Of a stretch of 64,000 nucleotides of DNA, positions 44,526 to 51,690 are shown piece after piece. A program made the position numbers and the translations under genes. The notes beneath the pieces were generated by a model. The model ran no database searches and had not been told where the DNA came from. It worked only from the letters and a program-made list of their open reading frames with translations. Source of the DNA: Microcoleus sp. FACHB-68 (GTDB lineage Bacteria > Cyanobacteriota > Cyanobacteriia > Cyanobacteriales > Oscillatoriaceae); NCBI RefSeq assembly GCF_014695715.1, contig NZ_JACJOT010000006.1:558001-622000 (forward strand), in the 5' to 3' direction. The stretch's first letter is position 1. Each line of letters begins with the position of its first letter.

Positions 44526-46352
44526 TTACTCAACTCGGAGATCCAACTCAGGTGAGTTGTCCATCTGAAGCGAAGCGATCGCTTTTAAGCGAATCATGCC
44601 GGCCTCTCTCCAGCCTAAAGCTAAGGCGTTGTATAGGGGTTGTCCCTTGTTTAAGAACTGGAATGTGGATCGAGCGGTTTGCTTAAGGCAATAAAACAAG
44701 CTAGCTTTTTCTTTAATTGATGCTTCAGGCACCGGCATTGAATTGCTTGTCTCTTCAAGATTGGCTTCTAAGGCTGGTGGCGAAAGTGCCGGCTCATCAA
44801 CAACCTCGGACATTTGTATTGCAGTTTCTAAAAGAGGTGGCGGAAGTGCCGGCTCATCCACAACTTCGGACATTTGTATTGCAGTTTCTAAAAGAGGTGG
44901 CGGAAGTGCCGGCTCATCCACAACCTGGGACATTTGTATTGCAGTTTCTAAGACAGGTGGCGAAAGTGCCGGCTCATGCATCGTCTCTTCAGTCACAATC
45001 TGATCGGGTGCAGCAACTGCGTGAAATTCTTCATGAACAACTTCTAAAGCTGATTGAAATTTTGCCGGCTTATTCGGTGCCTTTTTTGGTTTACTGCCGC
45101 CTCCTTTAGAAACGGGTTTAACCTGTGCCGGCTCATCGCTTGCTGCTTCTGCCTGTTTGTCAGCTTCTAAAGCAACAGGTTCAACCGGCTCATCAGTTGC
45201 CAGTTCTATTTCTTTATCAGCTTCTAAAACAACAGGTTCAACCTGTGCCGACTCATCGGTTGCCTCTTGCGTGTCGTCACTCGATCCTTCTAAATCATCA
45301 GGTGGAGAGTCTGCCGGCTCATCTGTTTCGACGTTTGCTGGGGGTGCCGGTTGTGACACAGGCATCTCGCTTGTCAGAGTAGGTTCCGGCGGTGGGGGTG
45401 GTGTTGAGGGTTCCGGTTGCGGGATAGGCGGGACGACTGTAAGAGTGGGTGCCGGTGCTGTAGCGACGTAGCTTACACCTTTTGTCTCATCGGCAGATTG
45501 AATCAGTTCGGCAAGATGGGAACGCATTTCCACATCGGTAACGGCACGAATATCATAAGTAATCGCAATAGACGCTGCCTGCGAGTTGATACGAATGCCG
45601 GTGACACCCTGTGCGGATTCTATTAACTTTTCCAGACGCCGCGCATATTGAGGATCTTCGGCGATGCGAGGCACCCCAAACCGCACTCGTCCGGGGATTG
45701 CGTGGATCATTTTATAGGTGATCGCTGAAGCAGACGCAACCGAGGGCGTTTCTACAGGTGCCGGTGCTGATTTTCCATTCGATTTTGGAGTGGGAATGGT
45801 AGCGGCGGCTTTGGGACTGGCTGCCGGCACTATAACTGGCGTTTCCGTGTCCAGTTGGTCGATAATCTGGCGAGTGGTATTGGCCGTAATAATATAGGCA
45901 AACAGCGCTCTCCAGCCTAACAGCCCGAACCCTCTTGTCACCATTAGTCCTGCAATAATGGGGAGGAATGACCGGCCCTGCTTTTTCCAGTAAGCGGGTG
46001 ACTTCCACGCCGCAAACGGATCTTTCTGGTTCGCCGTCTGTTGTTGCGTGTTGCTTGCAGTAACTGTGTTACCACTTTCGATGTTTGTCATACTGACATT
46101 TACTCCCCAATGCTGAAGTCCTTCTAACAAGTGTGCCAAGGGTAGCCGGTTGGCATCAAAGGCAATCACTGCGCTGCCGGTTGCCTCATTTGTGCCCACT
46201 TCATAAACACCGTCTTCCTGCCGTAGCTGTTGCGCTAGGATATCCAATGCCGGCTCCATATCCTTGCCGGTGACGCGCAGCCGCACACGACCCGGAATCG
46301 CGTGCACCACTTGGATTTTGCTTTGTTCGGTTTGCGCTGTCTGCTCAGCCAT
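44526..46352 (-). CDS. Two-domain HMA_2 protein with long acidic Pro-rich linker
   Basis: I place the start at ATG 46352 (GGAG 7 nt upstream), giving 608 residues. The longer frame to 46460 overlaps the upstream gene. There are two HMA_2-type ferredoxin-like domains: IQVVHAIPGRVRLRV near the N-terminus and YKMIHAIPGRVRFGV near residue 210. Both have PGRxR in place of the CxxC of ordinary heavy-metal domains. Between them is a membrane-associated segment (LLGWRALFAYIITANTTRQI). From about residue 300 to 540 comes an acidic, Pro/Ala/Val-rich region with tandem repeats (PALPPPLLETAIQMSEVVDE). The C-terminus ends QFLNKGQPLYNALALGWREA. It shares the two-domain plan with the protein at 51691-52776. 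The function is unknown, probably structural or regulatory for the P-ATPase. Confidence 0.8.
   Translation of the reverse strand: MAEQTAQTEQSKIQVVHAIPGRVRLRVTGKDMEPALDILAQQLRQEDGVYEVGTNEATGSAVIAFDANRLPLAHLLEGLQHWGVNVSMTNIESGNTVTASNTQQQTANQKDPFAAWKSPAYWKKQGRSFLPIIAGLMVTRGFGLLGWRALFAYIITANTTRQIIDQLDTETPVIVPAASPKAAATIPTPKSNGKSAPAPVETPSVASASAITYKMIHAIPGRVRFGVPRIAEDPQYARRLEKLIESAQGVTGIRINSQAASIAITYDIRAVTDVEMRSHLAELIQSADETKGVSYVATAPAPTLTVVPPIPQPEPSTPPPPPEPTLTSEMPVSQPAPPANVETDEPADSPPDDLEGSSDDTQEATDESAQVEPVVLEADKEIELATDEPVEPVALEADKQAEAASDEPAQVKPVSKGGGSKPKKAPNKPAKFQSALEVVHEEFHAVAAPDQIVTEETMHEPALSPPVLETAIQMSQVVDEPALPPPLLETAIQMSEVVDEPALPPPLLETAIQMSEVVDEPALSPPALEANLEETSNSMPVPEASIKEKASLFYCLKQTARSTFQFLNKGQPLYNALALGWREAGMIRLKAIASLQMDNSPELDLRVE
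44761..44980 (-). repeat. 60-bp tandem repeat inside the acidic HMA_2 protein gene
   Basis: Four copies in exact 60-bp register begin at 44761, 44821, 44881 and 44941. The middle two are almost identical. Each encodes a 20-residue unit of the type VVDEPALPPPLLETAIQMSE. A more degenerate set of similar units extends to about 45260. Confidence 0.95.
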
Positions 46353-46432
46353 GACCATTCTCCATTCCAACTTGGTGACACCTGTGTTTTTTAAGGGTTT
46401 TTCCTTTTTTGCGGCAAACCCTTGCTTTCTCG

Positions 46433-47005
46433 CTAGTCTCTGCGGTTCATTTCCTGGCAAAGGACATCCAACGCTTCAACGACTGCTAAGCCGGTGGCTA
46501 AGACTGCGGTGATTAGAAATAGTATAAATCCTGCCATTTCTGCATTGCAGATTAACCAAATCCCGTAAAGAAAAGTTAAAAAACCGGGCACCAGTAGCGC
46601 TAGCTTGATTCTGTACAATCGGTTGCCGGCTTGTGCCGTAACTTTTTTTGATGTTAATGTTTTGAAAAACGTTGGAATCAGTTTTGCCGTATCCGGTAGG
46701 TGGATTTGATTTCGATTAGATTTCTTGGTCAAATGATTTGCATTAATTTCAATGACCTGCTGCCATTCGGGATAATTTTGGTGAGTGCTTCTCCCAAAAA
46801 TTTTAAGCTTTTTAATTCCCTCTAACTGCCACTCGATTAACTGAGTTTCAACAATTCGCGTAACATTTTCATAATTAATAGGCTTGCGTCTTGAGCGATT
46901 TAGCACAATAATTAATTCATCTTTGGTTAAATATGTCTTAACCGTTATCGGGTGTTCAGCCAGAACATTTTGCAAATTTTTTTGAATTTCAAATGTACTT
47001 ACCAT
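46433..47005 (-). CDS. Unknown protein with two C-terminal membrane helices
   Basis: In this 190-residue protein, residues about 1-75 form a soluble alpha/beta unit (YLTKDELIIVLNRSRRKPIN, then LEGIKKLKIFGRSTHQNYPE and WQQVIEI) resembling a short repeat seen in cyanobacterial multidomain proteins. Residues about 130-180 hold two adjacent membrane helices (LALLVPGFLTFLYGIWLICN, AGFILFLITAVLATGLAVVE). I cannot name the family. It is embedded in the metal-ATPase island, 81 nt upstream of the acidic HMA_2 gene in the same direction. A role in that membrane system is plausible from position only. Confidence 0.6.
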   Translation of the reverse strand: MVSTFEIQKNLQNVLAEHPITVKTYLTKDELIIVLNRSRRKPINYENVTRIVETQLIEWQLEGIKKLKIFGRSTHQNYPEWQQVIEINANHLTKKSNRNQIHLPDTAKLIPTFFKTLTSKKVTAQAGNRLYRIKLALLVPGFLTFLYGIWLICNAEMAGFILFLITAVLATGLAVVEALDVLCQEMNRRD

Positions 47006-47543
47006 TTTTATTTAACCCCCTGTAAACTACAAAGACAAGTTAAGTGGCGACAGTATTAAATGCCCTGTCGCTAGAGCGGCATAATACTCCTAATAAAAGG
47101 ACATCGAACTGTACTGCTTAAGAATTAATTAAATTCGTAGTCCGACAGTCCGACAGGGACTCAAGTCCCTGTCTCATAATGAAAGTCGTCTAAAGACGAC
47201 TATAAATTAACAGCCGGTTTTAACCGGCTTAGGCTATTAGCCGAGGGTTTTAACCCTTGGCGGGTTCCTGCCTCATAGCGAAAGTCGTTTGAAGACGAGT
47301 AGAAATTAAAATTAGATGCTGTTAAAACCGGCTTGAGTTACAAGCAAGGGATAATCCCAAAATTCGACAGTCCGACAGGGACTTAAGTCCCTGTCTCATA
47401 GCGAAAGTCGTCTTCAGACGACTTGAAATTATTAGTTCAGCCGGCTTTAACCGGCTTTTGCTATCAGCCAGAGATTTCAACACCACGCAGGTTTGAGGAG
47501 AATCTACTTTGCAGCCATCAAACGTGGTGTCAAAAATAGCTAA
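47006..47543. other. 538-nt intergenic region filled with palindromic repeats
   Basis: This spacer between two island genes holds no open frame. Its central 320 nt are composed of short perfect palindromes in a repeated order, described as a separate repeat feature. The flanks are AT-rich. Confidence 0.8.
47140..47460. repeat. Composite array of perfect palindromes in about three copies
   Basis: Perfect palindromes or hairpins occur at 47154-47171 (CAGGGACT..AGTCCCTG), 47184-47201 (AGTCGTCTAAAGACGACT), 47213-47228 (GCCGGTTTTAACCGGC), 47245-47256 (GGGTTTTAACCC), 47376-47393 (CAGGGACTTAAGTCCCTG), 47406-47423 (AGTCGTCTTCAGACGACT) and 47440-47455 (GCCGGCTTTAACCGGC). Copies 1 and 3 repeat the same order 222 bp apart. 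A partial, diverged copy sits at 47266-47336 (CTCATAGCGAAAGTCG, then AGACGA and AAAACCGGCTT). Mutated loops with kept stems suggest the hairpins matter or that the unit spreads as a mobile palindrome. Confidence 0.9.
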
Positions 47544-48137
47544 TTAACGTCCGGTAGGCTGATAGTTATTCTTCTTGTGCGGATCAGCCGTGTAGTGCAA
47601 TTTGATGAAACTATCAAACGAATACCAAGCCAATACATACCAGGGAATAATATCAAATTGCAACCCTTTCGCCATCAACTGCCGCACGGCGAGTGTTCCA
47701 AATCCCACAGGTAACAAGAACCGCAAATCTACTACCCCATGTGTTAGGGATGAGACTCGCTGATTCAAATCACTAACGGCATCCGTGACTCCGTTTGCGG
47801 CGACCGATTTTCTGAGAACGATATCGCCAAAAATTATGCCCACATCTCGCAAACTGGCGAAGACATTTTCAACGGTGTCGTGATAATTGTCGTGATGGAC
47901 GACAATGCTGCCAGTTTGGGGATTCATCCGCACTTCGGAAACATTGGGATGCGCGTTTAAAGCATTGACAATTTCTGCCATTTCGCCCTGTTTCCGGTGG
48001 GGTTCAGACACTTTTAACCGCAGCCGGCCTGGTGTTTGACTCACAACGCGAGTGTGGATCAGTTGAGTCAGGGGTTTAAAAGTCGAGCCATTCATCGTCG
48101 GTAAAAATTTAGTATGATTTCCAGCAGCCATATTCAT
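47544..48137 (-). CDS. Single-domain HMA_2 protein
   Basis: The 197-residue protein carries one HMA_2-type domain (residues about 25-100: HTRVVSQTPGRLRLKVSEPH, VSEVRMNPQTGSIVVHHDN). An amphipathic region follows, then a membrane-associated C-terminus (LRFLLPVGFGTLAVRQLMAK, IIPWYVLAWYSFDSFIKLHY). It lacks CxxC. It lies between the palindrome array and DUF5132 copy B, all in one direction. The start at 48137 has AGGAGA 13 nt upstream. Function unknown, probably a membrane accessory of the P-ATPase. Confidence 0.8.
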   Translation of the reverse strand: MNMAAGNHTKFLPTMNGSTFKPLTQLIHTRVVSQTPGRLRLKVSEPHRKQGEMAEIVNALNAHPNVSEVRMNPQTGSIVVHHDNYHDTVENVFASLRDVGIIFGDIVLRKSVAANGVTDAVSDLNQRVSSLTHGVVDLRFLLPVGFGTLAVRQLMAKGLQFDIIPWYVLAWYSFDSFIKLHYTADPHKKNNYQPTGR

Positions 48138-48267
48138 AATTTTACAATTTTCTCCTAGATAACTTGAACGGTGAAAAAGGTTAAAAGTGAGAACCCTTAA
48201 ACTTTTGGGAAAAGTGGGTTGGGGGAATTAAGAAGTGTTGTTCTTACCCATCCCCCGCCCCATTTTT

Positions 48268-48591
48268 CTAGCTGCCGGGATAATCGGTTGTCGGCTCAGA
48301 ATGGGTTTCCACGTTTACGATGTTTTGCGCTTGTTTTTCAGCCATTTCTGCCCTGGCTTCAGCGACGAGATCCTCAACAGATTCGCCTACTTCGGCAAAT
48401 GCGCCTTTGGTTTTTTCAAAGATAGCAATGCCGCCTTTGATTGCTGCTTTAGCGATGGGTTTGCCAATACCGGCAACAAAAGGAATTAAAACAGGTGCAA
48501 GCAATACAGCACCCAAACCAACCGCCAAACCAGGTGCGCCGGCTTCTTCTAATAAAACGCCCGGTTCTTCAAAAAATTCTCCGATTGCCAT
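48268..48591 (-). CDS. DUF5132 small membrane protein (copy B)
   Basis: The 107-residue paralog of copies A and C has an amphipathic start (MAIGEFFEEPGVLLEEAGAP), a Gly/Ala/Val/Pro hydrophobic helix (GLAVGLGAVLLAPVLIPFVA), then IGKPIAKAAIKGGIAIFEKT and a Glu/Ala-rich tail (GAFAEVGESVEDLVAEARAE). AGGAG lies 8-9 nt before the ATG. The conserved core GKPxAKxAIKGxxAxxEKxK is shared by all three copies. It is tandem with copy C (about 100 nt apart), consistent with local duplication. Confidence 0.85.
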   Translation of the reverse strand: MAIGEFFEEPGVLLEEAGAPGLAVGLGAVLLAPVLIPFVAGIGKPIAKAAIKGGIAIFEKTKGAFAEVGESVEDLVAEARAEMAEKQAQNIVNVETHSEPTTDYPGS

Positions 48592-48694
48592 GTCTTTGTT
48601 CTCCTATTTAATGCAAACTTTGAAAGTGGAAATTTGGGAAGGCGGGATTAGGGAACTAGAGAAAAAAGTTGCTCCCTTCTCCCGATTTCCAGGC

Positions 48695-48988
48695 TCATTC
48701 AGTTACGGGATGGGCTTGAGTTGGAATTGCGGCTGATTTCAAATCTTGTTGATTTTGGGCGTCAGCAAGTTCTGCTTTAGATTCAGCGACGAGATCCTCA
48801 AAAGCTTCTCCAACTTCTGCAAATACACCCTTGCTTTTTTCATAAAGGGCAATACTCCCTTTAATGGCTGATTTTGCTAAGGGCTTACCAACCGGAATCA
48901 ACACAGGGGCTAAAATTGCCGCCCCGACACCGACAACAAGTGCAGGAAGACCAAAATCTTCAAACAAATCGTCTAAACCAAATAACAT
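48695..48988 (-). CDS. DUF5132 small membrane protein (copy C)
   Basis: The 97-residue protein has the same plan as copies A and B: MLFGLDDLFEDFGLPALVVG, hydrophobic helix GVGAAILAPVLIPVGKPLAK, then EKSKGVFAEVGEAFEDLVAE and a polar tail ending IPTQAHPVTE. GGAGG precedes the ATG by 9 nt. It is the first of the two small genes immediately downstream of the P-ATPase, the place where a dedicated ATPase scaffold or chaperone would be expected. Confidence 0.85.
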   Translation of the reverse strand: MLFGLDDLFEDFGLPALVVGVGAAILAPVLIPVGKPLAKSAIKGSIALYEKSKGVFAEVGEAFEDLVAESKAELADAQNQQDLKSAAIPTQAHPVTE

Positions 48989-49024
48989 GATTCATTTCCT
49001 CCATTGAAAGTAGAAAAACTTAAT

Positions 49025-49201
49025 TTGGGGATGGGGCATGGGGCATGGGGCAAGGCTTCGCCAACCTAAAGGTATGGGCATTGGATGAGGGATCAGGTGC
49101 TTTTTTTCCTCTCTCCCTCTCTCCGTCGTAGGGGCGTTAGGCTGCGCCAACGTGAAGGTATGCCCCATGCCCTATGCCCCATTCCCCATGCCCCATGCCC
49201 C
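49025..49201. repeat. Inverted G-rich/C-rich element with dispersed GGCTTCGCCAACC core
   Basis: The left arm is GGGGATGGGGCATGGGGCAT plus GGGGCAAGGCTTCGCCAACC. The right arm is GGCTGCGCCAACGTGAAGGT followed by CCCCATGCCCTATGCCCC-type repeats. The outer arms are inverted relative to each other and could form a long hairpin across about 177 nt. The left core recurs exactly at 26021-26043. It fills the spacer between DUF5132 copy C and the P-ATPase gene. Confidence 0.75.
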
Positions 49202-49202
49202 T

Positions 49203-51494
49203 TCAACTGCCGGTTTTCGAGTTCAGCAGGGGGCGCAAACCGTTGACGCCGGCAATCACACTGGAACCGTTGTTCACCACGGTTGCCGCCATTGGGTTGA
49301 GTCCCACAGTGCCGGCTAACAGTAAGCCAGCCAGGTTGGGGATGGCCACAATGCCGGTGTTTTGATGAATCAGCCCCATTGCCTGACGGGCAATTGCGAT
49401 CGCTTCCACAAGTCCTCGCAAATCATTCGTCATTAGCACCACATCAGCGGTTTCGCGGGCGACATCGGAACCATCGCCAAAGGAGATGGACAGATCCGCA
49501 TACGCCAAGGCGGCAGAATCATTGATGCCGTCGCCGATGAACGCCACCGTTTGACCGGCTTCGTGCAATTGGCGCACAACTGTTGCCTTCATTTCGGGAA
49601 ATGCTTCGGCATGAGTGCACTCGTCTGGAATGCCCAACTCAGCCGCTACAGCCTTGGCGCGGTTCCAGTTATCGCCAGTGAGCAGATGAATTTCCATACC
49701 GGCTTGGTTCTGGAGGGCGTCGATCACTTCCAGGGTTTCCGGACGCAGGGGATCGGTGTACTGAATGACGCCGCGTAACTTGCCGTCGCTGGCAACATAA
49801 ATCAGTGAGCCGGTTTGCAAGTCTGGATGTTCTTCATACAGGCAAGTCATGCAGATGCCTTCCTGCTTCAGGTAGCGCTTGCTTCCCACCAAAACCGTCT
49901 GGCCGTCAATATCAGCACGCACACCCAAACCAACTTCATAATTCCACTCACCGCGTGGCAGCAGGGCAACACCTTGCTGTTCGGCATAGCGCACTAAAGC
50001 GGAGGCGACGGGGTGTGTCAAGCGCTGTTCGGCGGCGGCGGCGAGTTCCAGCACCCGCTCAGCAGTCATGCCATTCACGGTTTTTACGCCACAGATAGCA
50101 ATATCGCCTTGAGTCAGGGTGCCGGTTTTGTCAAAGACGAAGGTATCGACTTTGGCGAATTGCTCTAAGGCGCGTCCGCTGCGGATCAGGATGCCGCGCC
50201 GCGCTGCCGAGGTGAGTGCAGCGAGAACGGTTGTGGGGACAGAAACGCGAATGCCGGTGGCAAAGTCGAGGGTGAGAACGGCGGCGGCGCGTGCCAGGTT
50301 ACGGGTTGCGCCAAACACAATGCCGGCCAGCAGGATCGTTGGCAAAACCGCCCGATCTGCAATTTTGGCGGCGTAGTTTTCAATCCGAGTATCGTGCACC
50401 GGCGCATCTTGCATTAACTTAATGCTCTGGCCGGCACGGGTATCACTTCCGACTCGTTCCGCGACGATGTAAATTTGTCCTTCGCGCACGAGGGTAGAAG
50501 CATACACTTCTTGTCCCGGTTCTTTAATCACCGGCATCGACTCGCCAGTCAGTTTTTGTTGGTCAATCGTGGCTTTGCCGCGCAGCACCCGTCCATCCAC
50601 CGGCACTTGTTCGCCTGGATAAACGATCACCGTATCGCCGCGCTGCACGTCGTGGATCGAAATCTCCACTTTTTCGCCGTCGCGCTCAACCCAGACAAAA
50701 TCAGCGAGGGAATCGAGTAAATCCAGCGTTTGTCGCTCAGAGGAACGTGCGGTGCGTTCCCGAATCGCATCTCCCGCTTCAATCAGGCACAACATCAACG
50801 ATGGGGCCATGAAGTGACCTTGAAGCGTGGTGATCGCAATTGCTGAGAAATCGAGGAAGTCAATATTCAGTTTGCGGTCGTTGCGGACGCTATCCCAAGC
50901 CCGTTTCGCCACTGGTAGGCTTGTCATCGCGATTGTGCTACCCACCAACACGGCGGGGATCGGTAAGCCGAATGGGCCACCCAATATCGCTAAGGTGGTT
51001 GCCAACACCGGCAGTTTCAGTCCAGACCAGGAGCTACTCTCGGCTTTCTCTGGTTCCTGCTTCGAGGTTTTTGACAACTCTTGTGGTAAAATCGCGGTGC
51101 TAGCCTGCTGAATTAAGCTGACCAGTGCAGAGCGCATCTTCGCTTCTGAAATCCCTTGCGGGTTGTATGAGATCGCAACAGAGGCCGCTGAGGGCTTGAT
51201 GCGGACACTGGTGACGCCGGCAGCAGACGAAGCCAACACTTCCAGACGATGCGCGTATTCGGGATCGTTGATCAGCCGAGGCACCCGAAACCGCAACCGT
51301 CCCGGAACCGCGTGAACCACACTACAAGCTACCCCAAGTAGCTCAGATTTTTTATTGCCATTACTTTTTACGGAATGGCCGATTTTTGCGTGGTTATTTC
51401 CGTTCACTAGAGCAGATTTCTCATTCTCAGCCGCAGATATCACCCTGGATATTGTGTTTGCCTGCGGTGCCAGTTTTACCATTGCTTGTGTCAT
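49203..51494 (-). CDS. Heavy-metal-type P-ATPase with HMA_2 domain, CPC motif absent
   Basis: The 763-residue protein has an N-terminal HMA_2 domain (about 50-130; CSVVHAVPGRLRFRVPRLIN). The P1B core follows: actuator loop TGES (QQKLTGESMPV), phosphorylation site DKTGTLTQG with Asp455, nucleotide-binding HP motif (RLTHPVASAL) and GDGINDSAALAYADLS. The membrane helix before the phosphorylation site, which in P1B pumps holds CPC or a variant, reads LTLDFATGIRVSVPTT (Asp410-Thr413). No Cys is present, so the transported ion is uncertain. Catalytic residues are otherwise intact, so it should be an active ATP-driven pump. It is surrounded by HMA_2 and DUF5132 genes in the same direction. Confidence 0.92.
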   Translation of the reverse strand: MTQAMVKLAPQANTISRVISAAENEKSALVNGNNHAKIGHSVKSNGNKKSELLGVACSVVHAVPGRLRFRVPRLINDPEYAHRLEVLASSAAGVTSVRIKPSAASVAISYNPQGISEAKMRSALVSLIQQASTAILPQELSKTSKQEPEKAESSSWSGLKLPVLATTLAILGGPFGLPIPAVLVGSTIAMTSLPVAKRAWDSVRNDRKLNIDFLDFSAIAITTLQGHFMAPSLMLCLIEAGDAIRERTARSSERQTLDLLDSLADFVWVERDGEKVEISIHDVQRGDTVIVYPGEQVPVDGRVLRGKATIDQQKLTGESMPVIKEPGQEVYASTLVREGQIYIVAERVGSDTRAGQSIKLMQDAPVHDTRIENYAAKIADRAVLPTILLAGIVFGATRNLARAAAVLTLDFATGIRVSVPTTVLAALTSAARRGILIRSGRALEQFAKVDTFVFDKTGTLTQGDIAICGVKTVNGMTAERVLELAAAAEQRLTHPVASALVRYAEQQGVALLPRGEWNYEVGLGVRADIDGQTVLVGSKRYLKQEGICMTCLYEEHPDLQTGSLIYVASDGKLRGVIQYTDPLRPETLEVIDALQNQAGMEIHLLTGDNWNRAKAVAAELGIPDECTHAEAFPEMKATVVRQLHEAGQTVAFIGDGINDSAALAYADLSISFGDGSDVARETADVVLMTNDLRGLVEAIAIARQAMGLIHQNTGIVAIPNLAGLLLAGTVGLNPMAATVVNNGSSVIAGVNGLRPLLNSKTGS

Positions 51495-51690
51495 TTCTCT
51501 ATCTCATGCAACTCCATCTAAGGTGTGCGGTTTGGGGGTTGGAGGTTCGGCGCTGAATCTTAGAGCTTTGGTATAAAGAGTAAAAATTTATACTTTAGGC
51601 TACTTAATTTAGCTTTAACCTTACTAGCCTCAATCCTCCGTAAGGTTAAAACTTGAAAGCGGCTCGTATTCCTTAGTGAGTAATCTTTTT

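Noticed and set aside
44717-45471. Repetitive plus-strand frames antisense to the acidic HMA_2 gene
   Set aside because: They arise from the 60-bp repeat read in other frames. The minus-strand frame carries the conserved HMA_2 domains.
47140-47460. Possible CRISPR array
   Set aside because: The repeated units are palindromes of different types with irregular spacing, and only two or three copies. There are no uniform 28-37-nt repeats with unique spacers and no cas genes.
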